Below are positions 35,079 to 45,019 of a stretch of 64,000 bases of DNA, piece after piece (positions within the stretch are counted from its first letter, which is position 1; each line of letters opens with the position of its first letter). A program made the position numbers and the translations under genes. Source of the stretch: Chloroflexota bacterium (GTDB lineage Bacteria; Chloroflexota; Anaerolineae; Anaerolineales; Villigracilaceae); the NCBI GenBank assembly GCA_029782225.1, contig JAKOVF010000121.1, positions 39,319 to 103,318 of the forward strand, read 5' to 3'. The notes under the pieces are model-generated. The model made no database searches. It was not told where the DNA came from and saw nothing but the letters and a program-made list of their open reading frames with translations.

Positions 35079-36104
35079 ATGACAACTCCCCTGAAACTTA
35101 CCCGTTCGCAGATTCTCACCTTCCGGCGCCGCGCCGCGGCGCTCGATGAGCGGTTGCCTCGCGGCCGTCGAGCGTTGAGGCGTGCGGCGTGGGCGGGTTT
35201 GCAAGACAGCATGCCGCGGGCCGCGCTGCTCTCAATCCATGCGCGTATGGCGGGTACTGAGCCTGGAAGTTGGGAGGATCCTTCCCTTGTCCAGGTCTGG
35301 GGGCCCCGGTTCAGTGCTTATATCGTGGCAAAACGCGATCTCGCGGTTTTTACCCTCGGCAGGCTACCGGACGAAGCAGGGCCGCTGAAGCGCGCTCACA
35401 AGATCGCTGCTCGGCTGCGGTTGGCGCTCGCCGGCCGCCGTATGATTCATGGCGCCGCGGCTCGCGCGATGGGGGTGAAGCATGCCAACCTGCTGCGGTA
35501 CGCCGCGCCCACGGGGACCGTCCTGATTCGCTGGGACGGTTCTCATCAACCCGACATCTGGAACGTGCCGGCGCCTGAAATGGACCCGCGCGAGGCTCGC
35601 CTCGAGCTTGCCCGGCGGTATTTGCAGATCTTCGGTCCCGCTACGCCCGAAGCTTTCGCGAGGTGGGCGGGTATTGGGCTGCTTTCCGGTATCAACGCAT
35701 TCGAATCGCTTGGCAAGTCGCTGACGCAGGTCCGCACGCCCATCGGGGAAGCCTGGATCCTGGGCCTAGATGAACCTCTGTTCCGCGCGTCACCTGGCCC
35801 GGCAGCGCCGGCCCGTCTCTTGCCAAGCGGCGATACCTGGTTCCTGCTGCAAGGCGCTGACCGCGAACTCCTGGTGCCTGACGAGAGTCAACGCCGCGCG
35901 CTGTGGACATCCCGTGTCTGGCCGGGCGCCCTGCTCGTCGAAGGTGAGACGGTCGGCACATGGCGGCGCGCAGGGCATGTGCTAACGATCCAGCCCTGGC
36001 GTCGCCTCTCCCCTGCACAGCGCAATGCGGTGGCAGCGGAGGCGGGCTCGATGCCCCTGCCCGGGATTGACCGAGCCATCGATGTTCGCTGGGATCACTC
36101 CTGA
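35079..36104 (+). CDS. Winged-helix DNA-binding / AlkZ-like DNA glycosylase family protein
   Basis: 341 residues of the HTH_42 (YcaQ/AlkZ) superfamily: LTRSQILTFRRRAAALDERLP start, TVLIRWDGSHQPDIW, RYLQIFGPATPEAFARWAGI, and LLPSGDTWFLLQ. Members include interstrand-crosslink and alkyl-base glycosylases; the catalytic QxQ/QxD motif is not obvious, so activity is uncertain. Very GC-rich compared with flanks. GTG/ATG starts upstream (35037) are possible. Confidence 0.78.
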   Translation: MTTPLKLTRSQILTFRRRAAALDERLPRGRRALRRAAWAGLQDSMPRAALLSIHARMAGTEPGSWEDPSLVQVWGPRFSAYIVAKRDLAVFTLGRLPDEAGPLKRAHKIAARLRLALAGRRMIHGAAARAMGVKHANLLRYAAPTGTVLIRWDGSHQPDIWNVPAPEMDPREARLELARRYLQIFGPATPEAFARWAGIGLLSGINAFESLGKSLTQVRTPIGEAWILGLDEPLFRASPGPAAPARLLPSGDTWFLLQGADRELLVPDESQRRALWTSRVWPGALLVEGETVGTWRRAGHVLTIQPWRRLSPAQRNAVAAEAGSMPLPGIDRAIDVRWDHS

Positions 36105-36241
36105 GATGAACTCGACAGTTCTTCGACAAAACTCGACCGTCACAAGACGCGGGCGCTGTCTGGAGGCAGAGAAGGTATTGTCCCCTTGCATGATGAAGTG
36201 CAGACGTTTGTCGAATTAGAAGTTGCACAGAAATAAGACAA

Positions 36242-36271
36242 ACCTGACCGGTCTGTGGAGATCTGTCAGGT
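36242..36271 (+). repeat. Hairpin related to the 26157 palindrome
   Basis: ACCTGACCGGTCT pairs imperfectly with AGATCTGTCAGGT around GTGG. It lies just after the end of the cassette array. Confidence 0.5.
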
Positions 36272-36284
36272 CCTGGAATGAAAA

Positions 36285-36809
36285 ATGTGCAGAAAGCAAA
36301 TAGGGTCTCGGCAACAAATTACAGCGATTTGCTTTTTGATCGCGTATGTGCTCCTCTCGGGCTGCGGGCAAGGACAGATTCCCGAGCCTACGATCACGCC
36401 CGGGCCAACCAGCTTATTGTTCCCGGCTGCGGACCTTGCACCTTCTCCGGTACGTATGCCCATCACCACACAACCACAGTGCTGGACCGTGGTAACGTCG
36501 AATGAGACCAGGCCTGAGAACATGGGCTTCTTTGGTCAAACGGAGATCACGTTCGAACTGGAGGGCGGCTCTCTTCAAACAGTGGGAAATGGTAGCCGCC
36601 TTGTCATCGAACAGATGGAAGTTAAAAGTCTTTCGATCGGTGGTAAAAAGGTCGCCCTGACGAGCCAGCAGGTCAATGGGGAGCATATTCAGACAGAGGA
36701 ATTTGGAAGAATGGTCATACTTGCCAGAGATCCCACAGGCCAATGTATGGTGATTGTCACGACCATTGACCAATTTACTGAGATCATTAGCTGGGTTCAA
36801 AAGAAATAA
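36285..36809 (+). CDS. Lipoprotein, unknown
   Basis: 174 residues. Signal segment with lipobox LSGC, Pro/Thr-rich linker, then a beta-rich domain (TEITFELEGGSLQTVGNGSRLVIEQMEVKSLSIGGKKVALT). No family recognised. The ribosome-binding site is weak. Confidence 0.7.
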   Translation: MCRKQIGSRQQITAICFLIAYVLLSGCGQGQIPEPTITPGPTSLLFPAADLAPSPVRMPITTQPQCWTVVTSNETRPENMGFFGQTEITFELEGGSLQTVGNGSRLVIEQMEVKSLSIGGKKVALTSQQVNGEHIQTEEFGRMVILARDPTGQCMVIVTTIDQFTEIISWVQKK

Positions 36810-36929
36810 GAACGAGTCTTCCATTGCCATGCAATTTCCATCAGACTGAGTTTTCTGCCTATTCAATTGCCAGACTCTGCGTTATAGTCTCTTTTTTATC
36901 CGTTGCAAGTAACAGAAAAGGAGTTTCTT

Positions 36930-37367
36930 ATGAGTGTTGAACAGGTTGCCCGTGATTTCATAGCGATGATGAGTGATGTTGACAGGACAAAAGCGCAGAT
37001 TACTGCGGATGCGGTCGTAAGCGGCGGCGTGCTGCCCCAGCCCATGCCAGCGCTGGAAGCCCTCAATATCATTGGCGGGCTGAAGGCTGCTTTCCCTGAC
37101 CTCAAATTTGAAGTTCAACAGGTCACGGTGAACGGCAATCAGGCCACCGTGAAAGCCCAGTGGGGTGGCACCAATACAGGGTCATTGAGTCTGCCCATGC
37201 CGGGCATGCCGAGTATCCCGCCAACCGGAAAGAAGATATCTGTGAAAGACGTTTATGTTGTCACCGTGCAGGGCGATAAAGTCTCTCGTATGGAAGTCGC
37301 CTCCCCTCCTGACGGTGGCATTCCAGCGGCACTGGCACAGATGGGCTTCCAAATGCCGGGCATGTAG
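36930..37367 (+). CDS. SnoaL-like ester-cyclase family protein
   Basis: 145 residues, NTF2 fold: VEQVARDFIAMMSDVDRTKAQITADAVVSGGV, LKAAFPDLKFEVQQVTVNGNQATVKAQWGGTNTG, PPTGKKISVKDVYVVTVQGDKVSRMEV. ATG 36930 follows AAAGGAG. The 37368-37607 gap that follows shows no gene. Confidence 0.83.
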   Translation: MSVEQVARDFIAMMSDVDRTKAQITADAVVSGGVLPQPMPALEALNIIGGLKAAFPDLKFEVQQVTVNGNQATVKAQWGGTNTGSLSLPMPGMPSIPPTGKKISVKDVYVVTVQGDKVSRMEVASPPDGGIPAALAQMGFQMPGM

Positions 37368-37607
37368 TTCGTTATGAAGCGCAGGTCACATGACCTGCCT
37401 GTATCGAGTGGTCACGGCGCCAGGGCAACCTGGCGCTTATGATTCTCTTCAAGTGTTATTTCATGGCTGGCGTCCTGGCCGCGTCCATTCGATTTTGTGA
37501 TGTTCGATTGGAGCGGCGGGTTACCTTCGTCATTCACAAATCTGCAGATTCATGGTGTAAATGAGTGAATTTATCCTAATTCCGTTCCTGTTCGTGGAAG
37601 GTATACC

Positions 37608-40600
37608 ATGAACGTTCTTGACATCCGAACCATCATTTTTAGCTACGTCGTCAGTAATGCCGTATGCATGGCCGTGATGGCGTCCCTGTGGCTACGCAAC
37701 CGCCATCGCTTTGCCGGCCTGGGCTTTTGGCTGGCCGACTTTGCGATGCAGTTCGCGGCGATATTGCTCGTCGCTCTGCGCGGCCAGGTGCCAGATTTCC
37801 TCTCCATTGTGGTCAGCAATGGGCTCGTGATCGCGGGGACGATCCTGCTGCTGATGGGGCTGGAAGGCTTTATAGGTAAGAGGAGCTCACACGTCGGCAA
37901 CTTCATCCTCCTGGGGGGCTTCATCTTCATTCACGGTTATTTCACATTTATCCAGCCCAGCCTCTTGATCCGGACCATTAACCTGTCGATTGGGATCATC
38001 CTCATGTGCGCACAGTGCGCCTGGCTGCTCATATACAGGGCGAACGCTGAAATGCGGCCAATCACGCGCGGGGTAGGCTATATCTTCCTTGTTTTCTGCC
38101 TGTCCTCCCTTGCCCGTATCCTCGTAGATCTGGTTGTGAGTCCAGGGAACGATTTCTTCCACTCCGATGTGTTCGAGGCAATCGCAACGCTGACCAACCA
38201 GATCCTGTTTGTGATCCTGACCTTTGGTTTAATATTGATGGTCAACCTCAGGCTGGTTCTGGAACTCGAGCACGATATCACGAAACAGAAGAAGGCCGAG
38301 GAAGGCCTGCGCCGCTTTGAGTTATTATCGGAGCACAGCCGGGATATTATCCTGCTCATGAGCCGCGAAGATGGCCGTATCCTGGAGGCTAACAGTGCGG
38401 CGGTGCAGGCGTATGGATACAGCCATGACGAGCTGCTGGAGCTCACCATCCGCGACCTGCGGTCGGGCGGGACCGAGGCTCTGGCCGCTGAGCAGATGGC
38501 TCAGGCTGACGCCGGAGGCATCCTTTTCGAAACCATCCATCAGCGCAAAGATGGCAGCACCTTCCCTGTGGAGGTCAGTTCGCAGGGGGCAACCATCAAT
38601 GGTGTACGTACGCTCATCAGTATTGTGCGCGATATCACCGAGCGCAAACGGGCGGAAGAAGAAATTACCAACCTCTCTAGATTCCCCACTGAAAACCCAT
38701 ATCCTGTCCTGCGCGTGGGGAATGATGGACGAGTGATCTATGCAAATGCGACCAGCCGTGAACTGCTGGAGATGTGGGGTTGTGAAATCGGCGGTATTCT
38801 TCCCGCACAATTAAAGGATCTGATTACCGTTACAGCCGACAATTCGTCTAATACGACCCTGGATATCCCCTGCAAGAACAAAGTTTACTCGGTCACGCTT
38901 GTTCCCATCCCGGGAGGTGGATATGTAAATCTGTATGGCAGCGATGTCACTGCCCGGGTGCAGGCCGAAGAACTGCTGCGCGAAAAAGAGGCACGGCTGC
39001 GACAGGCTCTGGACGCGGCCAAAGCTGGCATCTGGGAATGGGATGTGCAAACCGACAAGAATATTTGGTCCGAAGAACTATGGAGATTGTATGGACTAGA
39101 ACCGAATAGTTCTGAACCAACATATCACACCTGGCTGGCCACCGTCCATCCGGATGACCGGGTGCCAACTGCACAAACGATACAGGAAGCGGCCACGAAT
39201 GGGAAAGAGTTGAACGTCGAGTGGCGTGTGGTTGATCAGGATGGAACACAGCGCTGGCTGATGTCGCGGGGACAACCGATTCGAGATTCCGCCGGAAAGA
39301 CTGTACGCTTTATAGGTACCGTGCTGGATATCACGGAGCGTAAGCTGGCCGAACAGAAAGTACAGCGCAGTGAAGCGACGCTGCGGTCTGTTCTCGAACA
39401 CATGCCGTCGGGCGTGACCGTGCGGGAGGCTCATTCTGGCGAGGTCGTTCTCTCCAACTCCCGAAGCCGGGAGATCCTGAACAATCTGGCTGCTACCCCT
39501 GCTCACTTTGCCCGTTACCGCGGCTTCCATCCGGATGGCCGGCCCTATCGAAATGAGGAATGGCCTCTCTCCCGCTCCATTGCCACAGGCGAGGTAGTCC
39601 ATGCCGAGGAAATCAACTTAAGGCGAGGGGATGATACCCGGATCACGCTCAGCATTAATTCCGCGCCGATCCGCGACCCGCAAGGGTGGATCATAATGGC
39701 AGTCGGTGTCTTCGACGATGTAACCGAACGCAAGCGGATGGAAGACGAGCTCCGTGCCAACGAAGAGCGCTACCGGGCGATGTTCGATCATGCCCTGGAT
39801 GCCATCCTCGTAACTGATCCATCCGGGGAAGGCCGGGTCGTATCGGCCAATCCAGCAGCGTGCCGCCTGTTTGGCTACAGCCTGGAAGAGTTTCAGGCGC
39901 TGGACCGGGCAGCCATCCTTGATATGAGCGATCCGAATCTCGCCGGCATGTTGGAACAGCGTGCTCACCATCGGAAAGCGGTTGCCGAACTGACCTACAA
40001 GCGCAAGGACGGCACGCGCTTTTCCGGTGAGCTAAGCGCCGCGCTCTATCAGGACCAAAACGGCGAAAGCCGCTCGCTTTCCATCATCCGGGATATCACG
40101 GAGCGCAAGCAAGCTGAAGAGGCGCTTACAGAGAGTGAAGAGAGATTGCGCCTGTCGCTTCATGCCGCGAATCAGGGTTTGTATGATCTCAATGTACAAA
40201 CGGGCGCCGCGATCGTCAACGAAGAGTATGCACAGATGCTTGGCTATGATCCGGCTACGTTCGTCGAGACCAACGCGGCCTGGATCGAGCGGTTACATCC
40301 TGACGATAAAGCCATCACCAGCAAAGCCTATGCAGATTACATTGCCGGCCTGCTTCCCGAGTATCGAGTGGAATTCCGGCAAAAGACCCGGGATGGCAAC
40401 TGGAAATGGATCCTGTCGCTGGGCAAGGTGGTGGAATACGACTCGCTGGGGATGCCGCTCAGGATGCTCGGCACCCATACAGACATCACGGAGCGCAAAC
40501 AGGCGGAGGAGCGCCAGGTGCAGCTCACCGAAGCGCTCGAACAGCACCTGGCTGAACTTCAAACACTCATGGATGTGGCGCCGGTCGGGATCGCAATTGG

Positions 40601-42026
40601 CCACGATGCTGAAGGTCGGGTCATTACTGTTAACAAGCTGCTGTCGGATTGGCTGAGTGCACCGGCAGGATCCAATGTATCGCTTAGCGTACCCGAAGAG
40701 GAACGACAGGTCAGTTATCAGGTACTCCGCAAGGGTCAACCAGTACCTGTGGAAGAGTTGCCGGTCCAATATGCGGCGCTGAATGCCTGTGGCGTGCGTA
40801 ATGATGAATTCACCATTGTCCACTCGGATGGCAGGATTATTGAAATGCTGGCAAATGCCGATCCGCTGTTCGATAACACGGGACAGGTACGGGGCGCGAT
40901 TGCCGCTTACCATGACATCACGGATCGCAAACAGGCGGAAGAAACGCTGCGTAGAAAAGAAGCGGAAATCCGATCCCTGTATGTGACCATGACAGAATTA
41001 TTTGTGCTGCATGAGGTCATATACGACACCTCTGGCAAAGCCATTGACTACCGCATCCTCGAGTGCAACCCGGCCTTTGAAAGGATCACTGGAATCCGAC
41101 AGGAGGCAGCCATCGGAAAGCTGGCATCCAAAGTCTATGGTACGGGTGAAGCGCCCTATCTTGACATCTATGCGGCTGTTGCCGAGGACGGCGACCCGAT
41201 CGAGTTCGAGACAGAATTTGCTCCAATGGGGAAACAATTTCGTATTTCAGTGTTCTCACCGGAGCGAGGCCGTTTTGCCACGCTGGCCTCCGATATCACC
41301 GAACGAAAGCGGGCAGAAATGGAATTACAGCAAACCCTGGAGGAACTGAAACACTCCAATGCCGAACTGGAGGAGTTCGCTTATGTGGCCTCCCACGATC
41401 TCCAGGAGCCTCTACGTGGGATTGCAGGACTGGTCCAGCTTCTGCAGCGCCGCTACCAGGGACAACTCGACAGCCGGGCGGATGAGTACATCGCGCACAT
41501 CGTAGAGGCAACCCAACGCATGCAGAGGCTGATCGAGGACTTGCTGGCGTACTCCCGCGTTGGGCGGCGCGGAAACCTGTTCCAGGCCGCCGAAGCGGAT
41601 GCCGCCTTGAAGGCTGCATTGAAGAACCTGAGCGCGGCCATCTCCGACGCTGGAGTAGAAATCACAGGCGGACGCCTGCCAACGGTCAAAGCAGACGCGA
41701 CGCAGGTCACCCAATTGTTCCAGAACCTGATCGGGAATGCGATCAAATTCCGTTCCACACGCCTGCCACAGATCCATGTGGAGGCCGCCGATGCCGGAGA
41801 TTTCTGGCAGTTCTCCGTGCGCGATAATGGCATCGGCATCGAGCCTCAGTACTTCGAGCGCATCTTCCAGGTCTTCCAGCGCTTACATACCCAGCGGGAA
41901 TACAAAGGCACTGGGATCGGGCTGGCGATCTGCAAGAAAATCATCGAACGGCATGGGGGACGTATATGGGTGGAATCAGAAATGGGTCAGGGCTCGACTT
42001 TCTATTTTACGCTGCCGAAAGGATAA
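37608..42026 (+). CDS. Giant PAS hybrid sensor histidine kinase
   Basis: 1472 residues. About seven N-terminal membrane helices (1-220), then eight PAS/PAC units, most ending in the DITERKxAE signature, then HisKA with His1263 (YVASHDLQEPLRGIAGL) and HATPase_c (NLIGNAIKFRS, VRDNGIGIEPQYFERIFQVFQRLH, GTGIGLAICKKIIERHGG). This phytochrome-like kinase core often acts with Rcp1-type receivers, exactly what follows 6 nt downstream. The many PAS modules suggest integration of redox or ligand signals. Confidence 0.93.
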   Translation: MNVLDIRTIIFSYVVSNAVCMAVMASLWLRNRHRFAGLGFWLADFAMQFAAILLVALRGQVPDFLSIVVSNGLVIAGTILLLMGLEGFIGKRSSHVGNFILLGGFIFIHGYFTFIQPSLLIRTINLSIGIILMCAQCAWLLIYRANAEMRPITRGVGYIFLVFCLSSLARILVDLVVSPGNDFFHSDVFEAIATLTNQILFVILTFGLILMVNLRLVLELEHDITKQKKAEEGLRRFELLSEHSRDIILLMSREDGRILEANSAAVQAYGYSHDELLELTIRDLRSGGTEALAAEQMAQADAGGILFETIHQRKDGSTFPVEVSSQGATINGVRTLISIVRDITERKRAEEEITNLSRFPTENPYPVLRVGNDGRVIYANATSRELLEMWGCEIGGILPAQLKDLITVTADNSSNTTLDIPCKNKVYSVTLVPIPGGGYVNLYGSDVTARVQAEELLREKEARLRQALDAAKAGIWEWDVQTDKNIWSEELWRLYGLEPNSSEPTYHTWLATVHPDDRVPTAQTIQEAATNGKELNVEWRVVDQDGTQRWLMSRGQPIRDSAGKTVRFIGTVLDITERKLAEQKVQRSEATLRSVLEHMPSGVTVREAHSGEVVLSNSRSREILNNLAATPAHFARYRGFHPDGRPYRNEEWPLSRSIATGEVVHAEEINLRRGDDTRITLSINSAPIRDPQGWIIMAVGVFDDVTERKRMEDELRANEERYRAMFDHALDAILVTDPSGEGRVVSANPAACRLFGYSLEEFQALDRAAILDMSDPNLAGMLEQRAHHRKAVAELTYKRKDGTRFSGELSAALYQDQNGESRSLSIIRDITERKQAEEALTESEERLRLSLHAANQGLYDLNVQTGAAIVNEEYAQMLGYDPATFVETNAAWIERLHPDDKAITSKAYADYIAGLLPEYRVEFRQKTRDGNWKWILSLGKVVEYDSLGMPLRMLGTHTDITERKQAEERQVQLTEALEQHLAELQTLMDVAPVGIAIGHDAEGRVITVNKLLSDWLSAPAGSNVSLSVPEEERQVSYQVLRKGQPVPVEELPVQYAALNACGVRNDEFTIVHSDGRIIEMLANADPLFDNTGQVRGAIAAYHDITDRKQAEETLRRKEAEIRSLYVTMTELFVLHEVIYDTSGKAIDYRILECNPAFERITGIRQEAAIGKLASKVYGTGEAPYLDIYAAVAEDGDPIEFETEFAPMGKQFRISVFSPERGRFATLASDITERKRAEMELQQTLEELKHSNAELEEFAYVASHDLQEPLRGIAGLVQLLQRRYQGQLDSRADEYIAHIVEATQRMQRLIEDLLAYSRVGRRGNLFQAAEADAALKAALKNLSAAISDAGVEITGGRLPTVKADATQVTQLFQNLIGNAIKFRSTRLPQIHVEAADAGDFWQFSVRDNGIGIEPQYFERIFQVFQRLHTQREYKGTGIGLAICKKIIERHGGRIWVESEMGQGSTFYFTLPKG

Positions 42027-42032
42027 ACCTTC

Positions 42033-42479
42033 ATGGAAACAAGACCACTTCCCAGGTGTATTGACATCCTGCTCGTCGAGGACAGCCCCGCGGACATATT
42101 GCTCACACGCGAGGCGTTCGAACAGAACAGGCTTGCGAACACCGTCCATGTTGCGGAGGACGGCGTTCAGGCCATGGATTTTCTCTATAAGCGCGGCGCA
42201 TACGCATCGGCTCCCCGCCCGGACCTGATCCTGCTCGACTTGAACCTGCCGCGCAAGAACGGGCGTGAGGTCCTGGCCGAGATCAAGGCCGACCCCGACC
42301 TTAAGAAGATCCCCATCGTGGTATTGACCACTTCCAGTGCTGACGAAGACATCCTTCGCGCATATAATCTGAATGCGAACTGTTATGTGGTCAAGCCCGT
42401 AGGGTTTGACAATTTTATGGAAGCGATTCAATCGATCCGGCATTTTTGGTTCAGCATCGTATCTTTGCCACCGGAGTGA
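42033..42479 (+). CDS. Rcp1/CheY-like response regulator
   Basis: 148 residues, receiver only: ILLVEDSPADILLTREAF, LILLDLNLPRKNGREVLAEIK (phospho-acceptor Asp) and VVKPVGFDNFMEAI. Typical partner of phytochrome-type kinases. AAAGGA lies in the end of the kinase gene. Confidence 0.93.
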   Translation: METRPLPRCIDILLVEDSPADILLTREAFEQNRLANTVHVAEDGVQAMDFLYKRGAYASAPRPDLILLDLNLPRKNGREVLAEIKADPDLKKIPIVVLTTSSADEDILRAYNLNANCYVVKPVGFDNFMEAIQSIRHFWFSIVSLPPE

Positions 42480-42483
42480 CAAG

Positions 42484-43404
42484 TTGACCAAACCTACCAT
42501 CCAGGTCTTGCTGGTCGAAGACAACCCGGCCGATGCGCTGCTGTTGCGCGAAGCGGTCCGGGAAGACGTGCTGTCTTCGTTCGAATTTACCATTGCAGAA
42601 AGTTTGAAGGCAGGATTGGAACTCCTGGGCCAAAATAAGTTCGATGTCATTCTGCTCGACCTCGGACTGCCAGATGGACAGGGGCTGGAATCCTTTGAAA
42701 AGCTGCAGGGCGCATTTCCGGATCAACCGATCGTGGTACTCTCCGGATTGACGGACGAGAGAATCGCCCTCGAAGCGGTGCAGGCCGGGGCGCAGGATTA
42801 TCTCGTCAAAGGACCCGTGGGCTGGGAGATCGCCTCACGCTCCATCCGTTATGCGATCGAACGCAGGCGCATGGAGTTACACCTGCAATACATGGCGACC
42901 CATGATGTCCTGACAGGTCTGCCCAACCGCAAGCTGCTACACGACCGGCTGATACACGCCATCGAACGATCCCGGCGCTCGCGCTCCGGGAAAAACCAGA
43001 AGTGGGAATTAGCCGTGATGGTGCTCGACCTCGACAACTTCAAGCTGGCCAATGATACCTATGGTCACCATATGGGTGACCTTCTTCTGCAGGCTGTGAC
43101 CGAGCGCCTGAGGCACTGCCTGCGCGAATCAGACACGGTAGCGCGGATGGGGGGAGATGAATTTACCCTGATCATTGAAAATGTGAACGGCTCAGAAGAT
43201 GCTGAACTGCTCGCCAGGAAGGTATTGTCTGTGTTCGACCGGACCTTCCCACTGCATGGCATCGAATTCAGAACGACTGCCAGCATCGGCATCAGCTTAT
43301 ACCCGCACGACGCGCAGGATGCAGAGACGCTGCTCACCTATGCAGATGTTGCCATGTATCGGGCGAAGCGATACAGGAATGCATTCAAGTTTTATGAGGG
43401 GTAA
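42484..43404 (+). CDS. Receiver-GGDEF diguanylate cyclase
   Basis: 306 residues from a TTG start behind GGAGTG. Receiver domain (VLLVEDNPADALLLREAV, VILLDLGLPDGQG) and a GGDEF domain with intact RMGGDEFTLI. Likely makes cyclic di-GMP when phosphorylated by the kinase upstream. It forms a three-gene operon (kinase, receiver, cyclase). Confidence 0.92.
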   Translation: MTKPTIQVLLVEDNPADALLLREAVREDVLSSFEFTIAESLKAGLELLGQNKFDVILLDLGLPDGQGLESFEKLQGAFPDQPIVVLSGLTDERIALEAVQAGAQDYLVKGPVGWEIASRSIRYAIERRRMELHLQYMATHDVLTGLPNRKLLHDRLIHAIERSRRSRSGKNQKWELAVMVLDLDNFKLANDTYGHHMGDLLLQAVTERLRHCLRESDTVARMGGDEFTLIIENVNGSEDAELLARKVLSVFDRTFPLHGIEFRTTASIGISLYPHDAQDAETLLTYADVAMYRAKRYRNAFKFYEG

Positions 43405-43758
43405 GTCACTTCAGGTGGTCAGGGCGTAAACCATCACCATTAACCCATAAGTGCAAAACGGACCAAACCTGCGTTGCAGATCCTCCGCTTGGAGGGGGAT
43501 CTCAGCCATGATGCCCGAATTTCCCCTACATTCACGGCATCAAACCTGGGGCTGTATGAAATAATCACTCCATCTGAGCCGCAGATCGTTCTCACCCTTG
43601 CCGTTCACTGAATAGAACTGCTGCATGAGTGTGCCAGAAAGCGCACTTCTACACAAATTCCTGCTTTTTGCAGGCAGGCATTTCTGCTTTCACGGCAGCA
43701 TTTTTCCCGTAATAATTGCATCTTTTCTGAGTTAAACACATTGGATTAGGAACCCGGT
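43405..43758 (+). other. Noncoding gap
   Basis: 354 bases without a supported gene. A weak hairpin-like CTGCTTTTTGCAGGCAG occurs near 43661; nothing else is recognised. Confidence 0.5.
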
Positions 43759-44430
43759 ATGATTGCAGCTATATTCGATGTTGATGGGACGCTGTGTGCC
43801 AACAAGATGGGACCAGGGATTATCAAGTACGCGACTTCCCGGGATAAGCACCTGGCAAGACTGGCTTACTTCTGGGCCCTCTTTCCCAAGTACATTTCTA
43901 AAAGGTTAGGACGGATCAGTACGCAGGAGTATCAAACCTCCGTGGCCAATGCACTCAGCTTCTTTCTGAAGGGAAAGGATATTCAGGAAGGTGCGGATCT
44001 CTTCGAATGGGTTGCCAGACACTATCTCTTACCAAGCAAACGAGAGAATGTCCTACAACGGCTAAATGAACACCAGAAACACGGGGATCTGGTCATGATC
44101 GTTTCTGGCGCGTTCAGGCCGGTCGTATATGAAATCGCCCAGGAATTCGGAGTGAATGATTTTATCGCTACCGAGGTGGAGGCCCAGCAGGGATTCTTTA
44201 CGGGCTGCATCATCCCACCTGAGGTTTCTGGTTCGGTAAAAGTAGATAAGACGCTTGAATATATCTCCTCGAGGAGCATCGATGTGTTCTGGGCATCCAG
44301 TTACGCATATAGCGATTCGCTCATCGACGAGCCGTTGTTCAATATGGTAGGTCACCCGGTTGCCGTGCACCCTGATAAGAAGTTGAAAGCAGAAGCAAAG
44401 AAGCGGAACTGGGAAATCATCGAACGATAG
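43759..44430 (+). CDS. HAD-IB family phosphatase
   Basis: 223 residues: nucleophile motif FDVDGT (DxDxT), motif II VSGAF, and VDKTLEYI / SYAYSDSLIDEPLF towards the end. The HAD-IB subfamily includes SerB-like phosphatases. The substrate is not predictable. Confidence 0.88.
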   Translation: MIAAIFDVDGTLCANKMGPGIIKYATSRDKHLARLAYFWALFPKYISKRLGRISTQEYQTSVANALSFFLKGKDIQEGADLFEWVARHYLLPSKRENVLQRLNEHQKHGDLVMIVSGAFRPVVYEIAQEFGVNDFIATEVEAQQGFFTGCIIPPEVSGSVKVDKTLEYISSRSIDVFWASSYAYSDSLIDEPLFNMVGHPVAVHPDKKLKAEAKKRNWEIIER

Positions 44431-44458
44431 CAGTTTTAGAATTCAAAAGGAGTTCAAT

Positions 44459-44713
44459 ATGACAGCTGATCAAATTTTGGTATGGATCGTCGTCGGCGGC
44501 ATCGCCGGCATCATTGCCGAATGGCTGGTAGGCGGACTGAGGTCCGGGCTGATCGGTGCCATTATTGTCGGTATTCTGGGCGCGATCATCGGCGGCTGGC
44601 TTTTCGGCGTGCTGGGAATCGGCATCGGCAGAGGAATTGTGGCCGAGATCATCAAGGCCGTAATCGGAGCCGCACTCCTGCTCTTGATTCTCCGTCAGGG
44701 CCGCAGGTTGTAA
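44459..44713 (+). CDS. GlsB/YeaQ/YmgE family membrane protein
   Basis: 84 residues with three Gly-rich membrane helices (IVVGGIAGIIAEWLVGG, GAIIVGILGAIIGGWLFGVLGI). Transglycosylase-associated stress protein family. ATG 44459 follows AAAAGGAG. Confidence 0.9.
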   Translation: MTADQILVWIVVGGIAGIIAEWLVGGLRSGLIGAIIVGILGAIIGGWLFGVLGIGIGRGIVAEIIKAVIGAALLLLILRQGRRL

Positions 44714-44759
44714 ACCCGCTGCGATAAACTGTGCCCGAACGACTTTAAATTGACGGGTA

Positions 44760-45017
44760 CTAGTGTAGGATTTCCCGGTCGGTCCGCTCTATTTCCGCGT
44801 AGAGCTGTTTGACCTCTTCCTTCATTTCGGTGGTGGCTGTTGGAGTCATCGAAATGAATTTGATCAGATCACGCGCCTGACGGAATAGATCCCTGACCTG
44901 TGCAACATAGGAAAAATTACTTTTTCCTCCATCGGCAGGGACCGGGAGTTCGCGCGCCTGCTGGATGAGCTGTCTGGCACGCAGGATACGTTCAGCGGCG
45001 GGGATCAGACGGGCCAA
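44760..45017 (-). CDS. Small helical protein, unknown
   Basis: 85 residues, all helical (AAERILRARQLIQQARELP, EEVKQLYAEIERTDREIL). TTG start 2 nt after the stop of the DUF4404 gene, so translationally linked. Confidence 0.65.
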   Translation of the reverse strand: MARLIPAAERILRARQLIQQARELPVPADGGKSNFSYVAQVRDLFRQARDLIKFISMTPTATTEMKEEVKQLYAEIERTDREILH

Positions 45018-45019
45018 GT

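Larger units (their letters stand above)
23069..36104 (+). mobile_element. Integron-type gene-cassette array without integrase
   Basis: About fifteen genes, all on the plus strand, are separated by attC-like sites that begin GCCYAAC (often overlapping the stop codon) and end GTTGGGY. The sites at 29113, 29987 and 31437 are nearly the same sequence, as in chromosomal integrons. Cassettes are generally promoterless and carry unrelated functions. No tyrosine recombinase intI or attI is found in the window, so this is a CALIN-like array (cluster of attC lacking an integrase) or the distal part of a larger integron. The left end is cut by the insertion sequence. Confidence 0.85.
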
